From the NCBI GenBank assembly GCA_049969475.1, contig JBMFOU010000025.1, forward strand, positions 1-51,775: a DNA stretch of 51,775 nucleotides. Direction: 5' to 3'. How positions within the stretch are numbered: position 1 is the first letter of the stretch; every line of letters starts with the position of its first letter. The DNA comes from UBA2030 sp049969475. GTDB taxonomy: Bacteria > Bacteroidota > Bacteroidia > Bacteroidales > TTA-H9. This document shows positions 1-9,055 of the stretch, piece after piece. The notes beneath the pieces are model-generated. The model had not been told where the DNA came from. It worked only from the letters and a program-made list of their open reading frames with translations, and made no database searches. Position numbers and translations under genes: made by a program.

Positions 1-2403
1 GTTTACGATAACCTGAAGATGAATGAACCCAAGGATGGTTTCACTATTGGTATCGTGGACGATGTAACCTTCAAGTCCTTGCCTCTTTATCCTGAAGTAA
101 GTTTTTGTCCCGAAGGAACCTACGAAGCCAAATTTTATGGTCTGGGTTCAGATGGTACTGTAGGCGCTAACAAAAACACCATCAAGATTATTGGAGAAGA
201 AACCGACCTTTACTGCCAGGCATACTTTGCCTATGACTCCAAAAAATCGGGTGGATTTACGGCTTCGCATCTGCGCTTTGGGAAATACCCCATTCGCTCC
301 ACATATCTGGTAACTACTCCTGATTTTGTGGCCTGCCATGTTCCGGCTTATCTCAATAAATACGACATGCTGAAGGGGCTGAAGAAAGGCGGTACTTTCC
401 TGCTCAACTCCATCTGGGACGCAGAAGAAACCAAGCGCCGCCTGCCCGACCACATGAAGAAATATTTGGCTGAGAATCAGATAAACTTCTATATCATAAA
501 TGCTACCCAGATTGCTGAAGAAATTGGTTTGGGCCACCGCACCAACACCATCATGCAGAGTGCCTTCTTCAAGGTATCGAATGTGATTCCTTACGATCTG
601 GCTGTTCAGAAAATGAAGGAGATGATTAAAAAATCCTATGGACGCCAGGGTGAGACTGTAGTAAATATGAACTACGCTGCCGTTGATCGCGGAGGAGAGG
701 TTGAAAAAGTTGAGATTCCTGCTGAATGGGCGCAGATCGAGGTTAAACCTTCAGACGCCAATTCCGATATTCCTGAGTTTATCCGGAATGTGGTAGAACC
801 TATCAACGCTCAGAAAGGGGATGATCTTCCCGTGAGTGCTTTCCTCCACCGCGAAGATGGTACCTTCCCTGCCGGCACCACCAAATACGAAAAACGTGGT
901 ATAGCAGTCAATGTTCCAGAGTGGCAACCCGAAAATTGTATTCAGTGTAACCAGTGTGCGTACGTTTGTCCGCATGCTGCCATTCGTCCCTTCCTACTCA
1001 CCGAAGAAGAAGTGAAAAATGCCCCCGAAGGTACCCGGGTTATTAAAGCTGTGGGTAAAGGTTTGGAAGGCATCAGCTTCAAGATTCAGGTGAGCGTGCT
1101 CGACTGTACGGGTTGCGGCAACTGTGCCGATGTATGCCCGGCCAAGACTAAAGCCCTGGTGATGAAGCCTCTCGAAACCCAGCAATCCGAAATCGAACGC
1201 TGGGACTACATGGATAAGAAAGTGGGATATAAGGAGCAATATTTCGACAAGACTAAGAACGTTAAAAACAGCCAGTTTGCTCAGCCCCTCTTCGAGTTCT
1301 CAGGCGCCTGTGCTGGTTGTGGCGAAACTCCCTATATCAAGCTCATTACCCAGTTGTATGGCGAACGCATGATTGTGGCCAATGCTACCGGATGCTCATC
1401 CATATATGGCGGTTCAGCCCCCAGCACTCCTTATACCTTCAATTATGAATCGGGTAAGGGAGTAGCCTGGGCTAACTCGTTATTTGAAGACAATGCCGAG
1501 TATGGTTTCGGTATTGCCATGGGCATCAATAAGCTGCGCGATAGACTGGCTCTTCGTATGAAACAAGCCATGGAAAATGGAATCAGTGCAGAGCTTAAAG
1601 AAGCTTATCAGGCCTGGATTGACGGAAAGGATAATTACGATAAATCTACCGAGGCTACCCGCAGGCTCCTGCCTTTGCTCGAGAAGGCTGATGATGAGAT
1701 TTCGAAAGAAATCTACAAACTGCGTCAATACCTCGAAAAGAAAGCGATTTGGGTGATTGGAGGCGACGGTTGGGCTTACGATATCGGCTACGGTGGACTC
1801 GACCATGTGATTGCTTCGGGCGAAGACATCAACCTTTTGGTACTCGATACCGAGGTTTACTCTAATACCGGTGGTCAGGCTTCTAAATCTACGCCTACTG
1901 CTGCTGTGGCTAAATTTGTTGCCTCAGGCAAGCGGGTTCGCAAAAAGGATCTCGGCCAGATGGCTATGTCGTACGGCTATGTTTATGTGGCCCAGGTAGC
2001 CATGGGTGCCAACCAGGCACAATACCTCAAGGCCATTCGCGAAGCAGCTGAATACCCCGGACCTTCGCTGATTATTGCTTATTCTCCGTGTATCAATCAT
2101 GGATTGCGTAATGGCATGGGTAAGTCGCAGGAGCAGGAAGCCCTTGCCGTAGAATGTGGATATATTACCCTCTACCGCTACAATCCTTTGCTCGAAGCTG
2201 AGGGCAAGAATCCCTTCCAGCTTGATAGCAAGGAGCCTGACTTCTCGAAGTTCAACGATTTCCTCAACAGCGAAGTTCGTTTTACTGCCTTGAAGAAGTC
2301 ATTCCCAGCCGAAGCTTCCCAGCTCTTCGCTGCTGCTGAAGAAGATGCCCGTTGGCGGTATCAGAAGTACCTCCGATTGGCCCAAATGGATTATAGTAAA
2401 TAA
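1..2403 (+). CDS. nifJ: pyruvate:ferredoxin (flavodoxin) oxidoreductase, 3' part
   Basis: Oxidises pyruvate with CoA to acetyl-CoA and CO2 and passes electrons to ferredoxin or flavodoxin in the cytoplasm. The frame is open from base 1, so the gene is cut at the left edge; about 800 of the usual ~1,180 residues remain. Numbering from base 1, two 4Fe-4S motifs are visible (Cys313/316/319/323 and Cys369/372/375/379). Then comes the thiamine-diphosphate domain with the CAGCGETP cluster ligands (Cys437, Cys440) and the GDGWAYDIG cofactor motif near residue 588. The missing N-terminus would hold the pyruvate-binding domains I and II. A strong terminator follows the TAA stop. Family assignment is essentially certain. 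It implies ferredoxin-linked, probably anaerobic, pyruvate metabolism. Confidence 0.97.
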   Translation, partial: VYDNLKMNEPKDGFTIGIVDDVTFKSLPLYPEVSFCPEGTYEAKFYGLGSDGTVGANKNTIKIIGEETDLYCQAYFAYDSKKSGGFTASHLRFGKYPIRSTYLVTTPDFVACHVPAYLNKYDMLKGLKKGGTFLLNSIWDAEETKRRLPDHMKKYLAENQINFYIINATQIAEEIGLGHRTNTIMQSAFFKVSNVIPYDLAVQKMKEMIKKSYGRQGETVVNMNYAAVDRGGEVEKVEIPAEWAQIEVKPSDANSDIPEFIRNVVEPINAQKGDDLPVSAFLHREDGTFPAGTTKYEKRGIAVNVPEWQPENCIQCNQCAYVCPHAAIRPFLLTEEEVKNAPEGTRVIKAVGKGLEGISFKIQVSVLDCTGCGNCADVCPAKTKALVMKPLETQQSEIERWDYMDKKVGYKEQYFDKTKNVKNSQFAQPLFEFSGACAGCGETPYIKLITQLYGERMIVANATGCSSIYGGSAPSTPYTFNYESGKGVAWANSLFEDNAEYGFGIAMGINKLRDRLALRMKQAMENGISAELKEAYQAWIDGKDNYDKSTEATRRLLPLLEKADDEISKEIYKLRQYLEKKAIWVIGGDGWAYDIGYGGLDHVIASGEDINLLVLDTEVYSNTGGQASKSTPTAAVAKFVASGKRVRKKDLGQMAMSYGYVYVAQVAMGANQAQYLKAIREAAEYPGPSLIIAYSPCINHGLRNGMGKSQEQEALAVECGYITLYRYNPLLEAEGKNPFQLDSKEPDFSKFNDFLNSEVRFTALKKSFPAEASQLFAAAEEDARWRYQKYLRLAQMDYSK

Positions 2404-2435
2404 CGGATTCCAGATATACCGTTAAAAATTGCCTT

Positions 2436-2481
2436 CGGCCTGTGAGAATCAAAGAATGATCACAGGCCGTTTTTTATTTTT
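2436..2481 (+). terminator. intrinsic terminator of nifJ
   Basis: A perfect 10-bp stem (CGGCCTGTGA pairing with TCACAGGCCG), a 14-nt loop, then six T, one A and five T. It lies 32 nt past the nifJ stop and separates nifJ from the polysaccharide locus. The rest of the 2404-2713 gap is AT-rich; apart from a possible -7 box I see nothing else in it. Confidence 0.9.
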
Positions 2482-2561
2482 CTGGAAATCTACAGTTCCT
2501 GCCAGCTTAATAATTGTAAATTGGATTTTTTGCAATTTTTTAATTAATGATGTGGTTTTAT

Positions 2562-2569
2562 TAAATTTG
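2562..2569 (+). promoter_or_regulatory. possible -7 box for the polysaccharide locus
   Basis: TAAATTTG fits the Bacteroidota -7 consensus TAnnTTTG. No TTTG/TTG -33 element sits at the usual 19-21 nt spacing; the nearest TTTG is 29 nt upstream. If used, the leader to the ATG at 2714 would be about 140 nt. Weak call in AT-rich DNA. Confidence 0.3.
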
Positions 2570-2713
2570 ATATTATCTTTATCACAAACACACTAAGTAA
2601 GTAGATGTCTGTTGTAAAGTAAACTTAGACAATTATTTACATTAAGTGAATTTTAGGCCATTTTTAACCTTCAAACCAAAATCTCATTGTTTAATCTTAA
2701 AAAACCAAGTTTT

Positions 2714-4468
2714 ATGAGTAATTATCGCAATATCTGGCGAATGTTTTTCGCCCTGCTGACGATGGTAACCCTGGTTGGCCTCTCGTCATGCTCCAAGGAA
2801 GAGGAGAAGGAAGTACTGGCTGGTTTCACCTTTCAGGTGGATTAGGTTAACTTCCTTAAAGTAACCTTTACTAACACCTCTCAGAACTTTACGACGGTAA
2901 GTTGGAACTTTGGTGATGGACAGACCAGCACCGAGGTAAATCCTGTTCACATCTACGCAGCTGAAGGGAAATACACCGTAACCCTAACAGCCACAGATGC
3001 CAAGGGTAACAGCGATGTTTATTCGCAAGAGATTACCCTTTCTGACCCCAACGTACTCCTCACCATGCTCACAGGAACCGACAAGAAAACATAGAAACTT
3101 TTGCGTGATGTAAGCACAGGTCGTTATCCGCTTGAAGTAGGCCCAGAAAATCATAGCCAGATTTGGTGGGCTATGGGCCACGATAACAATGATTTGGCCA
3201 ATCGTCCCTGCATGCTCAACGATGAATGGACCTTCTATCGCGATGGCAAAATGGAATTCCGCACTCAGGGCGATTATTGGGCTGAAGGGGGCATGTTTGA
3301 ACCTGAAAATATTTGCAACTCCACCTCTCAGATGGTAGGTAAAAATGGTGAAGACCTCTCGGCCTGGGGTGATGGTAATCACACCTTCGAGCTTACGGTG
3401 GGCAATCCAAGTAAGATCAAAGCCATAGGCAAAGGGGCTTATATCGGATTCTTCAAACTGGGTAACGGCACCGAAGTAAAAGTTCCACAGGATTTTGTAG
3501 AATACAATATCGTGAAACTCTACGATGGTACCGTAGATACCCTGATAGTTGAAGGTATTTATCGTTGGGACCCCAACTCAGAAGGTGGCTACTGGCGTTT
3601 TGTTCTCGTACACTATGATAACCCGGCTGATGAACCTCCTATTCCCGGTCCTTCGCCTGAAGCTGGCTTTACCTATACCATGAGTGGACTCACAGTAACC
3701 TTCACTAACACCACTACTAATGGTGAAACTTATCTGTGGGACTTTGGTGATGGAACCACCTCCACCGAAGCTAATCCTGTTCATACCTACGCTCACGATG
3801 ATATATATATGGTAACACTGACAGCCTCCAATCCCAATGGGCAGGGTTCCTCCACCAAGCAACTCTTTGTTTCGGCTACTCCGGTTACCGAAGCAGTTTT
3901 GAAAGGTGGTCCCTGGAGACCACGTGCTGAAGCTCTCTCCATCTTTGTAGGACCTGGTCTGGGTGATTACTCATGGTGGAGCGTTCCTAAGAACTTCCTC
4001 GATGGAAGCAGTACAGGCGCGGATGATTGGTCATGCATTACTGACGATGAGTTTACCTTTGCCGATGGCGGTGTTTTCATCTACAACACCAATGGTTCGG
4101 CCCGCAATGATGGATACATGGGTTCACCCAATGGTTGCTGGAGCGATGAACAGATTGCAGCCAGTGGCAACGGAGCTGCTTTCGGTTCGGGTGTTCACTC
4201 CTGGCAGCTGGTTACCGGTAACAATGGCCGTCCCCGTATTATCCTGACCAATGGCCTCACAGGCGCTGCCTTCCTCGGATTCTACAAAGGATATTATGGT
4301 GGTGAAAATATGAATGGTTCTAATCCGCCCAACGGTGGAAATCTCACCAATGAATATGAGGTAATGGGATACGCCAATACTGGATCCAAGGAGTACCTCT
4401 TTATTTCTGTTGACATTACTCCCGACCACAGTGGAGGAGCTGCTTGGTCGGTTATTTTGGTTCGTTAA
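2714..4468 (+). pseudogene. two-PKD surface lipoprotein, frame interrupted by two in-frame TAG codons
   Basis: One frame runs from the ATG at 2714 to the TAA at 4468 (584 codons) except for TAG at codons 44 (2843-2845) and 127 (3092-3094); there is no frameshift. It begins with a lipoprotein signal ending in LVGLSSC (Cys26). It is built as two similar halves: PKD domain 1 (about 38-117, NFGDG), a beta-rich domain, PKD domain 2 (about 314-386, DFGDG) and a second copy of the beta-rich domain. The second TAG falls where copy two has a Trp (GGPW), so it looks like TGG to TAG. Its place before susC/susD and a GH30 enzyme suggests an outer-membrane glycan-binding lipoprotein. It could be a young pseudogene, a gene read by amber suppression, or contain sequence errors. 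TAG is a normal stop at three other genes in the window (13920, 21209 and the minus-strand helicase at 41049), so global recoding is unlikely. Confidence 0.75.
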
Positions 4469-4485
4469 TTTTTTGCATCTGGTTG

Positions 4486-4517
4486 AAGGGGTTCCGGGTT
4501 CACCCGGAATCCCTTTT
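4486..4517 (+). terminator. terminator or attenuating hairpin between lipoprotein gene and susC
   Basis: A 14-bp stem with one G-U pair (AAGGGGTTCCGGGT with ACCCGGAATCCCTT), a 2-nt loop and a T run. It starts 17 nt after the lipoprotein stop and 70 nt before the susC ATG. It would reduce read-through into susC and could explain unequal expression of the two parts of the locus. Confidence 0.8.
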
Positions 4518-4531
4518 GTTTGATATCAAAC
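4518..4531 (+). promoter_or_regulatory. perfect 14-bp palindrome upstream of susC
   Basis: GTTTGATATCAAAC is its own reverse complement. It lies directly after the hairpin T run and 23 nt before the susC ATG. This could be an operator for a regulator encoded elsewhere, since no regulator is found in the locus itself. The role is inferred from symmetry and position only. Confidence 0.4.
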
Positions 4532-4554
4532 TTGATTCTAAAAAAGAACCGCTT

Positions 4555-7485
4555 ATGAAGAAATTATGGCTTGCTTTGGCTCTTTTACTCTCAATTCAAA
4601 TACAAGCGCAGGTAATCAACATCAAAGGTAAGATAACCGACATCAAAGATCAGCCTCTGCCGGGTGTAGCTATTTTAGTTAAAGGAACATCAACTGGCAC
4701 AATAACCGATCTTAATGGTCAGTTTTCGATAGCAGCCAAGGGGAACGATATCCTGGTCATTAGTTTTGTAGGTTACAAAAAGCAGGAAGTTCCCGTTAAT
4801 AATCGGCAGGAGATTTTGGTGAAAATGGAGGAGGAAATCACCCAACTCAATGAGGTAGTGGTTGTAGGATATGGTGCACAGCGCAAAAAAGACCTCAGCA
4901 CAGCAGTAGCCATTGTGGGTGAAAAGGAGATAAAGGATCGTCCTATAATTACAGCGGCCCAGGTGCTGCAAGGTAAAGCTGCCGGGGTGCAGGTTATACA
5001 GCCCTCAGGAAAACCGGGTCAGGGTTTGGCCGTTAGAGTGCGTGGTTCTACATCAGTATTGGCAGGTAACGAACCCCTTTATGTGGTTGACGGCGTTCCT
5101 ACTACCGATATTCAGGGGCTGAATCCCAACGATATTGCGAGCATGAGCGTGCTGAAAGATGCTTCTTCTTCGGCAATTTATGGTGCACGGGCTGCCAATG
5201 GAGTGGTTCTTATAACCACCAAACGGGGACAGGAGGGCGATCCGGTGGTGAGCTTCAATACCTATTTCGGAATGTCGAACCTGCGGAAAACGATTGATGT
5301 GCTCAATACCAAGCAGTATCGCCAGCTAATGAGCGAGATTCTGCCCGGAAGCCTCGACCCCTCGTGGACCTATTTTAACAACTGGCCCGATTATACTTTT
5401 GGAACGGGTTATACCCAGAGTTACCAATTCTCCGTTAGAGGCGGAACCAGTAAGTCAAAATATTATGCCGGAGGCGGGTTCCTGAGTGACAAGGGTATTG
5501 TGAAGCCTGCTCGTTTCGATCGCTACAATATGCGAGTAAACCTCGACAATGAGTTGAAACCCTGGCTGAACCTTATTTCCAATGTGAATGTACTGGCCAT
5601 CGATACCAAAGACACACCCGACAACCTGAGCTCGGGCCGTGGAGGAGTCATCATGAGTGCCCTGAATACCCCACCTTTTCTGCATGTTTACAAGCAGGAT
5701 GGTAGCGGCCAGTACGACCCCAATCCCTTTCAGCCATCATGGGAAAACCCGGCCGCCTATATGTACGGCCCCGACCAGCGCTCCTGGGATTATCAGCTGA
5801 ATGCAAATACCGCACTCGAAGCAGAGCTCATGAAGAAACTCTTTCTAAAAACCCGTTTTGCAGCCGACATTGCCAATCATAACTGGGATTATTATCTCGA
5901 TCCCTTCAAAACCAATTACGGCCGCAACATGAATGGAATCGGCCGCTCTGACAAATGGACTTCCCAGACCTGGCTGTGGGAGAATACGCTAGACTACAGC
6001 TGGAAGGTGGGTGAGCACAGCTTTACTGCCTTGGGAGGTATGAGTTTACAGCACTATACCCGCAATGATAGTTACATCGAAGGAAACGACTATCCAGCTG
6101 ATACCAATGTGCGTACCTTATGGGCTGCTAATAATATTTCGGCAGGAACCGAGCGTCAGGAATGGTCACTTGCCTCTTTCTTCGGACGGGCTACCTGGGA
6201 TTATCGTTCCAAATATTACCTTACGGTGAGTGTTCGCCGCGATGGCAGCTCTAAGCTGGCTAACCGTTGGGGTACCATGCCCTCATTCTCGGCCGGATGG
6301 CGCATCTCTTCCGAGCCCTTTATGAAAAGCCTTACCTTTATTGACGACATGAAAATACGCGGAGGTTGGGGAAAGAACGGTAATCAGGAAGGTATTCCTA
6401 ACTACGCACGTTTTGGGCTTATTTCATATTATCGCCGCACGATTACTAATCCCTTGTCAGGGCCGGCTGCTGTTCAGGTCACCTATGGCAATCCCGACTT
6501 GAAGTGGGAAACAACGGCTCAGACCAACCTGGGATTTGACCTGGTGATGCTTAACAGCCGCGTAACTGTCAATTTTGATGTGTATTACAAGAAAACATCC
6601 GACGTAATTCTCAATGTACAGTTGCCCACCTCCCTGCCCATTCACTACATACAGACCAATGCCGGAGAAATCGAGAACAAGGGCTTGGAGCTGAATGTGA
6701 ATACAGTAAATATGGATAAATCCCTCAAGTGGACGACTGATTTCAACTTTTCTATCAACCGCAATAAGGTACTTAGTTTGAAATATACCGATGTTTATTA
6801 CTTTGGTAGGGTTTACAGCAATAATGAGGATGTAGCCATTGTGCGGGCAGGCTTGCCCTTGGGTTCCTTCTTTGGCTACATTGCTGAAGGGGTGGATCCT
6901 GCCACAGGTGATATGATTTATAAGGACGTAAATAACAACGGAATCGTAGATCCGGGCGATCGCACCGTAATCGGCGATGCCAACCCCGATTTTATCTTCG
7001 GGCTCACCAACAACTTCTCCTGGCGTAAATGGGATTTCAACTTCTTCTTCCAGGGCAGTGTAGGTAACGACATCTACAACGCAACCCGTGTAGATCTGGA
7101 AGGTATGTTCGACAGTAAGAACCAATCCACAGCAGTGCTTCGTCGTTGGACTCCGCAGAATCCTAATACCGACATTCCCAGAGCTGTGGGAGGGGGTAAC
7201 ATGTATAATGTGCGTAATTCTACTCGCTTCCTCGAAGATGGCTCTTATGTACGTTTGAAGTCTATCACCCTGTCGTACAGGCTCATTGAAAAGCCTTCGA
7301 AAAAAACTGGTATACAGCGCCTTTCTGTATATCTTACAGGAAACAATCTGCTAACTTTCACTAAATACAGTGGGTTCGATCCCGAAGTGAATGCCTATGG
7401 AAACAGTGCCGTGGAAGCTGGCATCGACTATGGCACCTACCCACAGGCACGTTCGCTGATGCTGGGTTTGAATGTTGAATTTTAA
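4555..7485 (+). CDS. SusC/RagA-family TonB-dependent outer-membrane transporter
   Basis: Outer-membrane beta-barrel that imports oligosaccharides using TonB energy, working under a SusD lid. The product is 976 aa. The ATG at 4555 is chosen because it gives a clean signal peptide (about residues 1-20, ending IQAQ); an upstream in-frame extension would lie in the hairpin. A carboxypeptidase-regulatory-like domain follows (about 22-90, with GVAILVKGTSTGT and FVGYKK), then a NEVVVVGYG segment, the plug domain (about 110-225, with YVVDGVPT) and the barrel, ending in the aromatic LGLNVEF. The next gene starts within 20 nt. The substrate is not shown by the sequence; the GH30 partner suggests a beta-glucan or related glycan. 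Confidence 0.96.
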   Translation: MKKLWLALALLLSIQIQAQVINIKGKITDIKDQPLPGVAILVKGTSTGTITDLNGQFSIAAKGNDILVISFVGYKKQEVPVNNRQEILVKMEEEITQLNEVVVVGYGAQRKKDLSTAVAIVGEKEIKDRPIITAAQVLQGKAAGVQVIQPSGKPGQGLAVRVRGSTSVLAGNEPLYVVDGVPTTDIQGLNPNDIASMSVLKDASSSAIYGARAANGVVLITTKRGQEGDPVVSFNTYFGMSNLRKTIDVLNTKQYRQLMSEILPGSLDPSWTYFNNWPDYTFGTGYTQSYQFSVRGGTSKSKYYAGGGFLSDKGIVKPARFDRYNMRVNLDNELKPWLNLISNVNVLAIDTKDTPDNLSSGRGGVIMSALNTPPFLHVYKQDGSGQYDPNPFQPSWENPAAYMYGPDQRSWDYQLNANTALEAELMKKLFLKTRFAADIANHNWDYYLDPFKTNYGRNMNGIGRSDKWTSQTWLWENTLDYSWKVGEHSFTALGGMSLQHYTRNDSYIEGNDYPADTNVRTLWAANNISAGTERQEWSLASFFGRATWDYRSKYYLTVSVRRDGSSKLANRWGTMPSFSAGWRISSEPFMKSLTFIDDMKIRGGWGKNGNQEGIPNYARFGLISYYRRTITNPLSGPAAVQVTYGNPDLKWETTAQTNLGFDLVMLNSRVTVNFDVYYKKTSDVILNVQLPTSLPIHYIQTNAGEIENKGLELNVNTVNMDKSLKWTTDFNFSINRNKVLSLKYTDVYYFGRVYSNNEDVAIVRAGLPLGSFFGYIAEGVDPATGDMIYKDVNNNGIVDPGDRTVIGDANPDFIFGLTNNFSWRKWDFNFFFQGSVGNDIYNATRVDLEGMFDSKNQSTAVLRRWTPQNPNTDIPRAVGGGNMYNVRNSTRFLEDGSYVRLKSITLSYRLIEKPSKKTGIQRLSVYLTGNNLLTFTKYSGFDPEVNAYGNSAVEAGIDYGTYPQARSLMLGLNVEF

Positions 7486-7502
7486 TGGAAGGGAGGAAAA
7501 TT

Positions 7503-8972
7503 ATGAGATCATTGAATATCGCTGTTATTTTTGGACTTTTGGCTCTGGCCTTGTCATCCTGCGAGAAATTTCTCGACGTCAAGCCCGAATCGAATGGTAT
7601 TGCGGTTGAAAATGCAGCAGGCGACTCTGTCCTATACAAAACCGCAGCCGAGGTAGAAGCTGCTCTTGCCGGAGCTTATGCCGATTTTAAGAACGAGTAT
7701 TATCAACTTGATTACTACGTAAACGGTGATGCGCAATCGGACGACGCTTATGCGGGTGCCGACAATCCTGCCAACTTCCAGATTGATGACTACAAAATCG
7801 ACGCACTCAATAGTAATGTCTCGCGCGACTGGGCCTATCTCTATGGTCATATCGGGAAGTGCAACAGCGTGATAAACAATGTGGATAAATGTCCCGACCC
7901 GTCGTTGTCGGCCGAACGTAAAAAGCAAATCAAAGCGGAAGCATTGTTTATCCGTGCTTTCCAGTATTTCCAGGCTGTACAGCTCTGGGGTGATGTCCCC
8001 TTGCAGTTGACGGAGGTCAAAACCATCAGTGCTGCCAATCTTCCTCAGATCTATGACATCCTTTATCCTCCCCGGGCTCCAAAGGAAGAAGTATTCAATC
8101 AGATTATAGCCGATCTGGAGCAAGCGGCCGAAGGAGTTCCAGTAACGGCTCCCCATAAAGGATATGCTACTAAGGGTGCGGTTTATACCCTCCTGGCTAA
8201 AGTATATGCCACCCGCGAACCCCACGATTGGAATAAAGTGCTGGAATATTGCAATAAAGTCATCGATCTGGGTATCTATCAGTTGCTCCCCGACTACGAC
8301 ATGCTTTGGAATAACTCCCAGGAAAATACGGTTGAATCCATTTTTGAAATCAACTATAGTGGAGGAAGCTCCGATGGCAACTGGGGTACCAAGATGTTTC
8401 GTGGACTCGACTGGAAAAAGTTCAATATTCCCAGCAACGACTTAGTAAAAGCTTTCCAGCAAGAAGGCGACCAGATACGCTTCAATGCTTCCATCTATTG
8501 GGGGGATGTAACGGGTCGCTGGAACGATCCTCACTGGCCGCAAAATCATTATCCTTTTATAAATAAATGGCGTAACTTCCAGGAAGGCAGCGACCAGAAT
8601 TATATCATCTATCGCCTGGCCGATGTGCTCTTGCTGAAGGCCGAAGCCCTGAATGAACTGGGAGATTTAAGTGGTGCTGCGGCTTTGGTGAATCAGATAA
8701 GGGCCAGGGTGAATCTGCCACCCACCCCGGCTGCTAACCAGGCCGATATGCGGTTGGCTATTGAAAAAGAGCGCCGCCTGGAGCTGGCTTTCGAAGGGCA
8801 TCGCTGGTACGACCTGAAACGTACAGGAAGAGCTATTGAGGTGATTAACAGCGTGAAAGGTGAAAACGATATTCCCCTGGGGTATCAGCTCACCGAAAAT
8901 CGCCTCGTATGGCCTATCCCCCAGGCCGAACTGGACAAAAATACCAAACTAACTCAAAATCCGGGTTATTGA
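7503..8972 (+). CDS. SusD/RagB-family glycan-binding lipoprotein
   Basis: Surface lipoprotein that caps the SusC barrel and binds the incoming glycan. The product is 489 aa. The ATG at 7503 is chosen over one at 7485 because a GGGAGG ribosome-site-like stretch lies at 7491-7496 and the start gives a clean lipoprotein signal ending LALSSC (Cys20). The N-terminal SusD-like helices follow, and the C-terminal RagB/SusD signature is present in the ERRLELAFEGHRWYDLKRTG segment. It is co-transcribed with susC (17 nt between stop and ATG). Confidence 0.95.
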   Translation: MRSLNIAVIFGLLALALSSCEKFLDVKPESNGIAVENAAGDSVLYKTAAEVEAALAGAYADFKNEYYQLDYYVNGDAQSDDAYAGADNPANFQIDDYKIDALNSNVSRDWAYLYGHIGKCNSVINNVDKCPDPSLSAERKKQIKAEALFIRAFQYFQAVQLWGDVPLQLTEVKTISAANLPQIYDILYPPRAPKEEVFNQIIADLEQAAEGVPVTAPHKGYATKGAVYTLLAKVYATREPHDWNKVLEYCNKVIDLGIYQLLPDYDMLWNNSQENTVESIFEINYSGGSSDGNWGTKMFRGLDWKKFNIPSNDLVKAFQQEGDQIRFNASIYWGDVTGRWNDPHWPQNHYPFINKWRNFQEGSDQNYIIYRLADVLLLKAEALNELGDLSGAAALVNQIRARVNLPPTPAANQADMRLAIEKERRLELAFEGHRWYDLKRTGRAIEVINSVKGENDIPLGYQLTENRLVWPIPQAELDKNTKLTQNPGY

Positions 8973-8995
8973 TTTATTTATCGAAATAATTAAGG

Positions 8996-9043
8996 GCCGG
9001 GGAAGCGTTTCACTATCTTTGGTAGGCGCAACCCCGGCTTTTT
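8996..9043 (+). terminator. hairpin between susD and the GH30 gene
   Basis: Stem GCCGGGG pairing with CCCCGGC, with inner GCG/CGC pairing possible, followed by TTTTT. It starts 23 nt after the susD stop and may end the susCD message. A -7-like TATCTTTG lies in its loop. Confidence 0.65.
9014..9021 (+). promoter_or_regulatory. possible -7 box for the GH30 gene
   Basis: TATCTTTG matches TAnnTTTG exactly and lies 34 nt before the GH30 ATG, inside the loop of the susD hairpin. No clear TTG element is found 19-21 nt upstream. If real, the GH30 gene has its own promoter. Confidence 0.4.
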
Positions 9044-9055
9044 AAAATTTTCATT

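Noticed and set aside
2843..3094. TAG recoded to an amino acid (for example pyrrolysine) throughout the genome
   Set aside because: TAG is the normal stop of the TetR gene, the PAS kinase and the helicase in this window, and no pyrrolysine genes are seen here.
3101..4468. A separate 455-residue protein starting at a TTG at 3101
   Set aside because: The frame is continuous with the upstream lipoprotein start except for the two TAG codons, and the TTG is inside a conserved domain, so it is not a separate gene start.
4444..4554. N-terminal extension of SusC upstream of the ATG at 4555
   Set aside because: It would run through the hairpin and palindrome and has no signal-peptide logic, whereas the ATG at 4555 gives a clean signal peptide.
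6457..7125. 222-codon open frame on the minus strand inside susC
   Set aside because: Shadow of the strong susC gene on the other strand, with no signal, motif or promoter.
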